Below, piece after piece: positions 32,801-40,541 of a stretch of DNA of 62,606 nt (position 1 is the first letter of the stretch; every line of letters begins with the position of its first letter). The stretch comes from a virus. Location: positions 1 to 62,606 of the IMG/VR virus record IMGVR_UViG_3300035703_000095; one strand, given 5' to 3'. The translations under genes were made by a program, and so were the position numbers. Under the pieces are notes generated by a model. That model made no database searches. It saw nothing but the letters and a program-made list of their open reading frames with translations, and was not told the DNA's origin.

Positions 32801-35698
32801 CTTTATCCACAAATCAATCGTGATAATCCAAAATCAGATCCAGATGCATCTAGATCTTTTGCATCATCACAACTAATTGGTGAAGTTTTTGTTAACGATG
32901 TTCAGAATAGTATCACAAAAGAAACTATCAATAAAGTCCTAATTGATACTAACATTGGAGTTGGCCTTACTGATGTAGTTTCTGTAGGAGCAACTCATAC
33001 TATTCATACTTCGATTGAGCATGGTCTGAATAGACTTGTAAAAGTCAGTATTGCTAATAGCGGTATTGGATATGGATCTGGTACTCCATCAACCATTTAC
33101 AATGCCAACCTTGTTGGATTTGCAGGATCCGTTACTGGATCTAATGCTACTGCAAAGATTTCCACCAATGCGTTAGGTAATATCACTGACATTAAGATTA
33201 TGGATGGTGGTAGCGCATATGGAATTGGAAATACTCTTGCTATCGTTGGAGTAGCAACAACAGCAGGATATTCTCAAGCAGTTGTAACTGTAACTGGTAT
33301 CTATAACAACGTTGGTGATGTTGTTAGAGTTTCCGGAGTTTCCTCTTCATCTTATCAAGAATACAATAATCTCTATAGAATAACTGAGGTTTCAATTGGC
33401 AATCCAACTCAATTTAAAGTAACCTCCACAAATCCATTCCAATCTGCACCTTCAACTGGTGTAGGTGCGACTCAAACACAAAATGCATTTTTCTCTATTA
33501 CAGGAGAATCTATTCTAGTTGATACTATTTCTTATAATAATTTAACTGGAATTGCAAACATTACGACCATTAATCGTCATGGTCTAAAAGTTGACAGTAA
33601 AGTAAAATTTGTCGGAGCTGATCAGGGAATTTATAGTGGCGATTTTGTAGTCACTGAGGTTCAAGGACTTACATCATTCTCTGTTAATATTGGAATTAGC
33701 ACAAACTCACCTACTGCAACTGGCACAATCTATGCATATCGTGGAGGAGTTACCTCAAATGGTGGAGTCATTACTGTAGATAATGAAAATCTAAACGGAA
33801 GAATGATTCCTGCGTATGCAGGCATTACAACAACACTATCTGCTTTAATTCCAGACCCAATCATCGATGAAATTAATCTACAAGGAATTTCAAATCTAGA
33901 TGTTAATATTGGTGATTATTTCATGATTGATGATGAGATTGTAAGAGTTAAAACGACAACATCATCAAGTAGTATAACTGGGCCATCAAATCCCGTTTAT
34001 GTTTTCCGTGGTGTTCTTGGAACAAAGGCAGTTAATCATGCAATTAACTCCGTTGTAAGAAAAATAAAAGTTAATCCAATTGAGCTAAGAAGACACTCCA
34101 TCTCTCGTGCATCGGGACATACATTTGAATATGTTGGTTTTGGCCCTGGTAACTACTCAACTGCATTCCCAGATAAGCAGGATCGTCAAATTTCTGCACA
34201 AGAAGAACTTCTTGCACAGTCAACAAGAAAAGATGGAGGAATTAACTTCTACACAGGTATGAATGACAAGGGCATTTCATACTCTGGCAATAAAAAGTTA
34301 AGTACAGTCACTGGCCAGGAAGAAATTTTTGATACTCCAATTCAAACTGTAACTGGTGAAGATATTGGAAATCTTCCAGGATTAAATGTTATCAACCCTA
34401 TTGAAGGTGTTTTCAATAGATTGATTCGTGTAGAAGGTGGATCTGACGGTAAGGCAACATCAGAATTTTCTGGACCAGTAATCTTCAGTAATAAGATTAC
34501 TTCAACATCGAATAAAGGAATTGAATCAAATTCGATTCTGCTTCAGGGTGATGCAACAGTTTCCAGAAAGTATACCGTTGGTATTGCCACACCATCACTA
34601 GCAGGAAACCCAGGAGATGTTGTTTACTATGCAAACCCATCATCAGGTGGTTATGTTGGTTGGATTTATACATTAGATAATGAGTGGTATCGCTTTGGAA
34701 ATATCAGTATCTCCAAAAATAGCAATATTGGCATCTTTGATCAGATTGGTATTTCTACAAGCACTCCAGGACAAGCAAAACTTCTTGTTGGTTCAGGAAC
34801 AACTCAGGTTAGTGTTGATGGAAATGGTGGAGTTGGAATTGGTACGACTGCAAGTTCTTATAAACTGAATGTTAATGGAAACACAAATATTGCAGGAACT
34901 TGCTATGCAGTCTCCTACATAGGAGATGGTAATGGACTTACAAACTTAAATGCAAGTTCAACTGGATGGACAGTTATTGGTGGTGGAATTTATAATACGA
35001 GTTTAAATAATGTTGGAATTGGCACATCTGTCCCAAGATTCTCACTTGAAATTGGATCTATTGGTGTTGGTGGTACTTCACTTTGGGTAAATAATAGTGC
35101 AAGATTTGATGGATTCCTAAGTGCTAATGATGTAACGGTGACAGGAATTCTTACTGCATCATCTTTTGATCTATCAGGTGGAACTGGTAGAATTAATGCA
35201 GGAATTGTTACGACTTCAACTCTCGTAGTTGGAGCATCTGGAGCAACTATTACAACAAATGGTTTAAATGTTGGAGTTGGAACAACCGTACCTAGAGCAA
35301 AACTTGATGTTGAAGGTACGATAAGAATTAAGACTCTCCGTGAGGCTGTAGAATCACTTTCTATTAGTGGAAATGCAGTTTCAGTTGATCTCTCTAGAGC
35401 ACAAAACTTCAACTTAACCCTAAATGATAATGTAAGTTACTTCACTATTACAAATACTCCATCTGAAGCAAGTTCATTTACTATTAGAATAACTCAAGAT
35501 GGAACTGGTGGAAGAGTAGTTGACATCGATGACTTCAAAACTTCCGGAGGTGCTTCAATTCCCGTTTATTGGCCAGGTGGTGGTGTCATCCCAATCATTA
35601 CACCAACAGCAAATCGAACTGACATTTATTCGTTCAAGACTTTTGACGGTGGATCTAATTGGTATGGAACTGTTATCGGACAAAACTTTACAAATTAA
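29846..35698 (+). CDS. Very large fibre or baseplate-attached structural protein
   Basis: With 1950 residues it is the largest protein in the window. The N-terminus has the pectin-lyase-type opening TILYVNPNDLDATDS and PFKTIQRALIESARFS, pointing to a right-handed beta-helix. The middle is made of repeated beta modules (GDGITSNATVTV; SGIGYGSGTPS). The C-terminal 350 residues are fibre-like with YIGDGNGLTNLN, and the last 100 residues match the tip domain shared by three other fibres here (ending FKTFDGGSNWYGTV). Probably a long tail fibre or wedge-attached protein. Confidence 0.7.
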   Translation: MGLSRLDNFLKSVRGTILYVNPNDLDATDSIENQGNSLTRPFKTIQRALIESARFSYQRGLNNDRFGKTTILVYPGDHIVDNRPGWIPDGSNNFRLRDGTTSNDFSQFDLTSNFDLSTPENELYKLNSIHGGVIIPRGTSIVGLDLRKTKIRPKYVPNPTNDNIERSAIFRVTGGCYFWQFSMFDADPNGQCFIDYTSNLFVPNFSHHKLTCFEYADGVNGVNINDTFQTYSTDRTDLDMYYEKVGLAYGQSSGRPIEPDYPSAALDIEPKIDEYRIVGSTGEAVGITSIRSGDGITSNATVTVTTATPVPGLDVDTPFRIQGITAVGYDGQFVVTEKISDTQVSYRVQNAPANPLPSVTGATLSLSSDTVTSASPYIFNISLRSVYGMCGVLADGFKASGFKSMVVAQFTGIGLQKDDNAFVIFNENSGVYDDASVPGNETISNNSRAVFKPEYRNFHIKVTNDAFVQNVSIFAIGYAEHFVTENGGDMSITNSNSNFGAKALVASGFRSAAFPQDDIGYITHIIPPKELSRTETAIEFNSIDVLKTSSVTGVGSTGNLYLYNETNADVPPENVIEGYRIGARQNDTLGVLVSYAGSVTEYRSRIVMPGSQSSSEKRFQVNRSSVGINSITNNTLTLRENHTLFNGESIRILSDTGQLPDGIIPNTVYYAITSGNPSSGLTTTTEIKIAKTQNDAVNATELNINNKGGVLSIVSRVSDKNSGDVGHPIQYDETAGQWYIKVSTAATDNTIYPTIVGLGSTALGSATPRTYITRLQDNRNAIDTLYRVRYVLPSNSGINARPPSDGFIVQESNSSIGITTAEVQTYFGSGSLSNVNEQRNFRLIAGATWDGTNASIITELPHNLSVGSQVELFNIKSTLNTTGARNSGFNRVYNVVGISSSKQFTVGLSTNPGTFTNDTSSRGTSLPYFERKRYKNTYYVYRTQEAQKYVSGEQDGIYYLTILNASNSPTIAPFTEEKFSQPVKELYPQINRDNPKSDPDASRSFASSQLIGEVFVNDVQNSITKETINKVLIDTNIGVGLTDVVSVGATHTIHTSIEHGLNRLVKVSIANSGIGYGSGTPSTIYNANLVGFAGSVTGSNATAKISTNALGNITDIKIMDGGSAYGIGNTLAIVGVATTAGYSQAVVTVTGIYNNVGDVVRVSGVSSSSYQEYNNLYRITEVSIGNPTQFKVTSTNPFQSAPSTGVGATQTQNAFFSITGESILVDTISYNNLTGIANITTINRHGLKVDSKVKFVGADQGIYSGDFVVTEVQGLTSFSVNIGISTNSPTATGTIYAYRGGVTSNGGVITVDNENLNGRMIPAYAGITTTLSALIPDPIIDEINLQGISNLDVNIGDYFMIDDEIVRVKTTTSSSSITGPSNPVYVFRGVLGTKAVNHAINSVVRKIKVNPIELRRHSISRASGHTFEYVGFGPGNYSTAFPDKQDRQISAQEELLAQSTRKDGGINFYTGMNDKGISYSGNKKLSTVTGQEEIFDTPIQTVTGEDIGNLPGLNVINPIEGVFNRLIRVEGGSDGKATSEFSGPVIFSNKITSTSNKGIESNSILLQGDATVSRKYTVGIATPSLAGNPGDVVYYANPSSGGYVGWIYTLDNEWYRFGNISISKNSNIGIFDQIGISTSTPGQAKLLVGSGTTQVSVDGNGGVGIGTTASSYKLNVNGNTNIAGTCYAVSYIGDGNGLTNLNASSTGWTVIGGGIYNTSLNNVGIGTSVPRFSLEIGSIGVGGTSLWVNNSARFDGFLSANDVTVTGILTASSFDLSGGTGRINAGIVTTSTLVVGASGATITTNGLNVGVGTTVPRAKLDVEGTIRIKTLREAVESLSISGNAVSVDLSRAQNFNLTLNDNVSYFTITNTPSEASSFTIRITQDGTGGRVVDIDDFKTSGGASIPVYWPGGGVIPIITPTANRTDIYSFKTFDGGSNWYGTVIGQNFTN

Positions 35699-35704
35699 TC
35701 AAAA

Positions 35705-38461
35705 ATGATTAATAAACAAACTACTCTGGATCTCAATGGTCCTATTCTATCTTTCATACAACAACCACAATCGGCAAATGTAGATCACAACGGATCCACA
35801 ACTTTTGTTGGAATTGCAACGGCATCATTTCCCACACAAACTCCAGCAAATACTGCAACAAATACGGGAACATTAAGATACAGATGGTATGCTGAAGGGC
35901 ATGGAGCTCTAAGTGACGGAAGTTTTCGTGGTGCAACAATCAGTGGAACTGGAACAACAACTCTTACAGTTTCTAATGCGGTTAGTCCAACCACCAGTAG
36001 AACTAATTTTTATCTTACTGTAGATTATGAACCATCTGCATATGCACAACCTGCTGGTTCCGAAGTTAATCAATCCACATCAAGATCAACGGGAAATGCA
36101 ATCAATGATGTATTAAATTCAAATATTGCTACATTACTAGTTTATCCATATATTACAATCACCTCTCAACCAGAATCCACTACTGCTGCAATTGGTAGTA
36201 ACGTTTCATTGTCGGTAGACGCAACTCTATCTGATCCAAGTTTTGGTGACCTTTCATATCAGTGGCAATACATAAATTCGCCAGCTCAAGATTTTGGTGA
36301 GGGTGCAAATCAAGGGCCAGATTCTGCATTTACTGTTCAAGGAGCTAGAAGAAATGCATTATTCTTGGTTTCAAGAGCAGGAGGACCAACTACAACGAAT
36401 TTAAGAGCGGCTGTCAGTAACCCAAATGCAACGACAGTATTTTCAAATACAGTATCCTTATCTACAATTAACCCAAGAAGTATCATAATATTTGAGGGAT
36501 TTGATCCACAGAATAACTATGTAAGAAGACAAGTAAATTTAGAGAATGGTGCAAGTTTTCAATTAACTGATAGTACATTTGGTCCAAATTTTAATATTGT
36601 TACCTTCTATGCTCCAGAAAATGATTTAGATATTGATGTAGAAATTCGCGCAAGCAAAGGTAACGATAATAGTGGATATTCAGGTGGTGCGGGAGGATAT
36701 TCAAGAGTTAGATTTACAATGAGAAGAAATGATGAATACACTGCATTAGGAATATCAAATAATAGTGGTGTTTTCCTCTACAGGGGATCTTCATTAATTG
36801 CTGCAGTTGGAAAAGGTGGCGATGCCGGTACTGGAGGAAATGGCGGAGCTGGTGGTGGCGTAAGTAATGCAGGTGCAAATGGATCGGGAAGAAATGCAGG
36901 AACTGGTGGATCTTATGTTGCAAGTGGCCAATTAACAACAACTGGAATTTTTGGTTCAAACTCCTCAGTTTTAGCACAAAATATTCTTCCTGGAGATAGT
37001 AAGGCAGCAATACCTTCTGGGGGAAGAGCAATATCATGCACAAAAGGTTCTTACTGGACTAAACAAGGTAAAACTCCATGTGAAATCAACGGAGTAACGC
37101 AATTTTATAACACTACAGAATCTTTAATATCAAGAAGTGCATTCATTAACAGAGGATTTAAACCAGGATATACTATAACAGCGACTGAAGGCAGAGCTAC
37201 TTCTGTTGGAGGTAATGGAGGCAATGGTGCCGTAGGTGGAAGTGGTGGTGGTGAAGGTGGAGGCGGTGGTGGTAGTGGATATATTGACAGTTCTATTACA
37301 CAATTAGCATCGACTCAGGGCGAAAATAATTCACAAAAATCCACAATAAACTTTAAGATTTACGTTCCACCCCCACCACCACCCCCACCACCAACGTATT
37401 CATATGTATCAGAATCTTCACCTGTAGTATCTCAATCAAGTTGCCCAGATCCCGATACTTTAATTTTAATGTCTGATGGATCTCAAAAACGTGCGGGGGA
37501 TCTTAAAGTTGGTGATTATGTTAGAACTAAACACGAAAGTACTTTACAATGGGGCGATTACCCAGTTCTAGATGTAAAAATTGTAGAAGATGATAAAGTA
37601 AATCTTATTTTTGATGAGACCAATCTTATCTGTTCATATAGCCATAAATTATATGTTGATGGTCAAGGTTGGAAACGTGTTAGTGATATGTCAATAGGTG
37701 ACATCGTTTCTGGATTTGTTTTAAAAGAGATTGTAGAACATGAAAGAGGCGAAGTTGTTGGCATTGAAATTGATAGGGCTCATGCATATATCTCAAACAA
37801 ATTATTATCTCACAACTTAGTCGGTAAAGGTAGTTGCCCAGATCCAGAAATGCCAATCCTGATGGCAGATGGTTCAGAAAAGAAAGCAGGTGATATTGAA
37901 ATTGGTGATGAAATTTTAACCCAACATGAACACACTCTTGAATGGGGAACTTATAAGGTTATCCAGAAGAGTATTCTTCATGAGAAGAAACTAAAAATGA
38001 TTTTTGCTTCAACTGAAGATGATTCATACAAAGAAATCATTTGTTCAGATTCTCATCAATTTTATTCAAATGATTCTGGATGGATAAGTTCCTTAGAAAT
38101 GAATATAGGTGATACTGTTGAAAACTATAAATTAATTTCATCTGAAAAAATTGAAAGTGGTCAGGTGGTTCAACTTGCTGTTGATGAGGCACACACATAC
38201 GTTTGCTGTGGATTGTTATCTCATAACAAACTTGTTGCACCAGTATATCAAGGTGTTGCGGGAGGTTTTAATCAAAATGCAGGATATAGCCAAAGTCAAA
38301 TATATGGTGGAGGAACTAGTGCTGTTCTAGGAGCAAGTGCGGTTGATCGTGCCGTAAGTGGCGGATACACTCTTTCTTCAATTCAAGCATGGGTCAATTC
38401 TACAGGTGCAACCGTGGGCCCAGCAGCACAAGCTCTTGGTATTAGACCTGCAAGAAGATAA
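35705..38461 (+). CDS. Fibre protein with Ig-like domains and two tandem Hint domains
   Basis: A 918-residue protein. Two Ig-like parts (SFIQQPQSANVDHNGS; TITSQPESTTAAIGSN) precede a Gly-rich beta region and a nine-proline hinge near residue 560. Two Hint domains follow. Hint-1 runs from Cys580 (CPDPDTLILMSDGS) to His703-Asn704; Hint-2 from Cys711 (CPDPEMPILMADGS) to His840-Asn841. Both have the mid-domain S-x-S/D-S-H block and end LLSHN. The residues after HN are Leu and Lys, not splice nucleophiles, so they resemble bacterial intein-like domains that cleave or ligate. A 77-residue tail follows. Confidence 0.82.
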   Translation: MINKQTTLDLNGPILSFIQQPQSANVDHNGSTTFVGIATASFPTQTPANTATNTGTLRYRWYAEGHGALSDGSFRGATISGTGTTTLTVSNAVSPTTSRTNFYLTVDYEPSAYAQPAGSEVNQSTSRSTGNAINDVLNSNIATLLVYPYITITSQPESTTAAIGSNVSLSVDATLSDPSFGDLSYQWQYINSPAQDFGEGANQGPDSAFTVQGARRNALFLVSRAGGPTTTNLRAAVSNPNATTVFSNTVSLSTINPRSIIIFEGFDPQNNYVRRQVNLENGASFQLTDSTFGPNFNIVTFYAPENDLDIDVEIRASKGNDNSGYSGGAGGYSRVRFTMRRNDEYTALGISNNSGVFLYRGSSLIAAVGKGGDAGTGGNGGAGGGVSNAGANGSGRNAGTGGSYVASGQLTTTGIFGSNSSVLAQNILPGDSKAAIPSGGRAISCTKGSYWTKQGKTPCEINGVTQFYNTTESLISRSAFINRGFKPGYTITATEGRATSVGGNGGNGAVGGSGGGEGGGGGGSGYIDSSITQLASTQGENNSQKSTINFKIYVPPPPPPPPPTYSYVSESSPVVSQSSCPDPDTLILMSDGSQKRAGDLKVGDYVRTKHESTLQWGDYPVLDVKIVEDDKVNLIFDETNLICSYSHKLYVDGQGWKRVSDMSIGDIVSGFVLKEIVEHERGEVVGIEIDRAHAYISNKLLSHNLVGKGSCPDPEMPILMADGSEKKAGDIEIGDEILTQHEHTLEWGTYKVIQKSILHEKKLKMIFASTEDDSYKEIICSDSHQFYSNDSGWISSLEMNIGDTVENYKLISSEKIESGQVVQLAVDEAHTYVCCGLLSHNKLVAPVYQGVAGGFNQNAGYSQSQIYGGGTSAVLGASAVDRAVSGGYTLSSIQAWVNSTGATVGPAAQALGIRPARR

Positions 38462-38468
38462 TTCTTAC

Positions 38469-38475
38469 ATAAATA
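38469..38475 (+). promoter_or_regulatory. Late promoter
   Basis: ATAAATA at 38469-38475, 27 bases before the GTG start at 38502. Confidence 0.6.
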
Positions 38476-38501
38476 GTAAAAAATAACGGGGATAGTGAAC
38501 C

Positions 38502-40538
38502 GTGGCAGTCGATAAGAATTTTGTAGTAAAGAACGGACTTGAGGTAAATGAAAACCTCATTCTTGCCGATGCAACTGCAAAGAAGGTTGGCATCTCATCT
38601 CTAAATCCAAGATATACATTAGATGTTGCTGGTGGTATTGGAGCAACAGATTTATATGTTGTAGGTGTTAGTACAGTTCTAACAGAATTCAATATTGGTG
38701 CTAATGGAACCACCCTTACTGGTATTGGTGGTTCTATTGGTATTGGAACAGTAACTCCAGCATTTCTCTTAGATGTTCGCTCTCCAGTTTCTACTGGAAA
38801 AACTGCAATTTTTGCCCGTGGGGATGTATATATTACCGGCACACTTAGATCGGACGATCTAACTGGTAACAGCGCAAATATAAACGCATTAAATGTTGCA
38901 AATACCACAACATTAGGTGGATCATTATCAGTAACTGGATTATCTACATTTTCAAATTCAGTTACCATATCAGGTAATGTATCAGCATCAGGAATATCAA
39001 CATTTAATAATCAAGTAAATATTACAAATAATCTCCAGGTTAGTGGAGTATCAACACTCTCAACTTTAGGAGTAACTGGCCTCACCACAACCCAAAATCT
39101 TAGAGTTACTGGTGTCTCTACTCTTTCGACCCTAGGAGTAACTGGACTTACTACATCTCAAAATCTTAGAGTTACTGGTGTTTCTACTCTTGGCACAGTT
39201 CAAATTTCCTCTGGCATTGTAACTGCGACTTCTGGAATCGTAACTTATTATGGTGACGGAAGATTCTTAAACATTACAAATAATGCAAGCACTGGTATAG
39301 GAATTGGAACTACCGGTGGTATAGTTGGTTATGGTATTACTTTCTTAGATCTAAAGGGTGCAGGAGTATCTACTGCATTCTATAATTCTAATGTTGGTAT
39401 TGCTACAATCTTCTTTGAAGGTGGTGGATCTGGTACAATTGGAATTGGTACTATCTTCCCAACAACTTTTGCTGGTAATGGTGACTTATTCTATCATATT
39501 GATTATGGAAGAATATTTGTATACTATGATGAAGTTGCTTTAGGAATTGGTTCCACTGCTGTTTGGGTAGATGCTGCACCATTCAACATTGGAATTGTTG
39601 ATATTGATGAACTTTCACTATCAAAATTAACCGTCACTGGACCAGGTGGAGTACTTAAATCTGGAATTGGAAACACTGCATTAATAGTTGAAGGTGATGC
39701 TAGAATTACTGGAATTTTAACAGTTGGGTCCAGCAGTTTAACTCTAAATGGAAATACCAATCAAATTAATGGAGTAACTATTAGTTCTGGTATTGTTACT
39801 GCAACTACTTTTAATGGACAAGTTAATGCCGGTGTTGCTACAATTACAACGTTAAGTGCAACAAATGCATCTTTTGGTGGAAATGTAACAATCGGTGGTA
39901 CATTGACCTATGAAGATGTCACGAATATTGATTCGATTGGATTAGTTACAGCAAGAAATGGAATTGTTGTTACTTCTGGTGGCATTAATGTTAATGGTGG
40001 ATCAGTTAATATTAATGTTGGTGGATTAACTGTATCAGGAGTTTCAACTTTTGCGGGCATTACAACTGTTACAGGAACTACTTTGTTTGCAAAACAAGTA
40101 AATGTTTCTGGAGTTACAACTTCAAATGAAACTAGATTTTTATCCGTTGCAGAAAAACTAGTTAGAATTAATGGCAATACTGTTAGCATTGGATATACAT
40201 CTAGTGGAGCTAACATTGGATTATGTACAAACCCATCTGGAGATATTGTTCTCAATGTGACAAATATTCCTACTGACAGTTCTTTTGATAACCATACTAT
40301 TTCTTTCAGTGTGATTGTTATTCAAGCAGGAACTGCAAGAAGCTGCACTTCAATTACATTGAATGGTGTCAGTAAATCCATCAAATGGGTTGGTGGATCA
40401 TTTGCAAATGCAATTGCAGGCGTAACCACCAGTTCTGGATATGACATATACAACTTTGTTGGTATTAATACTATTGGATCTGCAAGTACAACAGCAAATT
40501 ATGATGTTCTTGGCACTGTAAATGGAGGATTTAGATAA
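38502..40538 (+). CDS. Tail fibre protein (GTG start)
   Basis: The start codon is GTG at 38502 (MAVDKNFVVKNGLEVNENL). The 678-residue chain consists of short beta repeats such as GVSTLSTLGVTGLTT-x-QNLRVT and the fibre motif YYGDGRFL. The segment VTIGGTLTYEDVTNIDSIGL also occurs in the fibre at 42689. The last 120 residues form a compact head domain (SIKWVGGSFANAIAG). It is likely a trimeric shaft with a receptor-facing tip. Confidence 0.75.
   Translation: MAVDKNFVVKNGLEVNENLILADATAKKVGISSLNPRYTLDVAGGIGATDLYVVGVSTVLTEFNIGANGTTLTGIGGSIGIGTVTPAFLLDVRSPVSTGKTAIFARGDVYITGTLRSDDLTGNSANINALNVANTTTLGGSLSVTGLSTFSNSVTISGNVSASGISTFNNQVNITNNLQVSGVSTLSTLGVTGLTTTQNLRVTGVSTLSTLGVTGLTTSQNLRVTGVSTLGTVQISSGIVTATSGIVTYYGDGRFLNITNNASTGIGIGTTGGIVGYGITFLDLKGAGVSTAFYNSNVGIATIFFEGGGSGTIGIGTIFPTTFAGNGDLFYHIDYGRIFVYYDEVALGIGSTAVWVDAAPFNIGIVDIDELSLSKLTVTGPGGVLKSGIGNTALIVEGDARITGILTVGSSSLTLNGNTNQINGVTISSGIVTATTFNGQVNAGVATITTLSATNASFGGNVTIGGTLTYEDVTNIDSIGLVTARNGIVVTSGGINVNGGSVNINVGGLTVSGVSTFAGITTVTGTTLFAKQVNVSGVTTSNETRFLSVAEKLVRINGNTVSIGYTSSGANIGLCTNPSGDIVLNVTNIPTDSSFDNHTISFSVIVIQAGTARSCTSITLNGVSKSIKWVGGSFANAIAGVTTSSGYDIYNFVGINTIGSASTTANYDVLGTVNGGFR
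39045..39200 (+). repeat. 66-base in-frame tandem repeats in the fibre gene
   Basis: Units start at 39045 and 39111 (66 bases each), with a third partial unit from 39177. Each encodes GVSTLSTLGVTGLTT-x-QNLRVT. The in-frame unit suggests the fibre shaft can lengthen or shorten by recombination. Confidence 0.8.
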
Positions 40539-40541
40539 TTT

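Noticed and set aside
35705-38461. Hint domains considered as a splicing intein
   Set aside because: The residues after each HN are Leu and Lys instead of Cys, Ser or Thr, and no homing endonuclease domain is present, so ordinary protein splicing is unlikely; intein-like cleavage or ligation is preferred.
39045-39200. Tandem repeats considered as a CRISPR array
   Set aside because: The units are in frame, contiguous, without unique spacers, and encode fibre shaft repeats.
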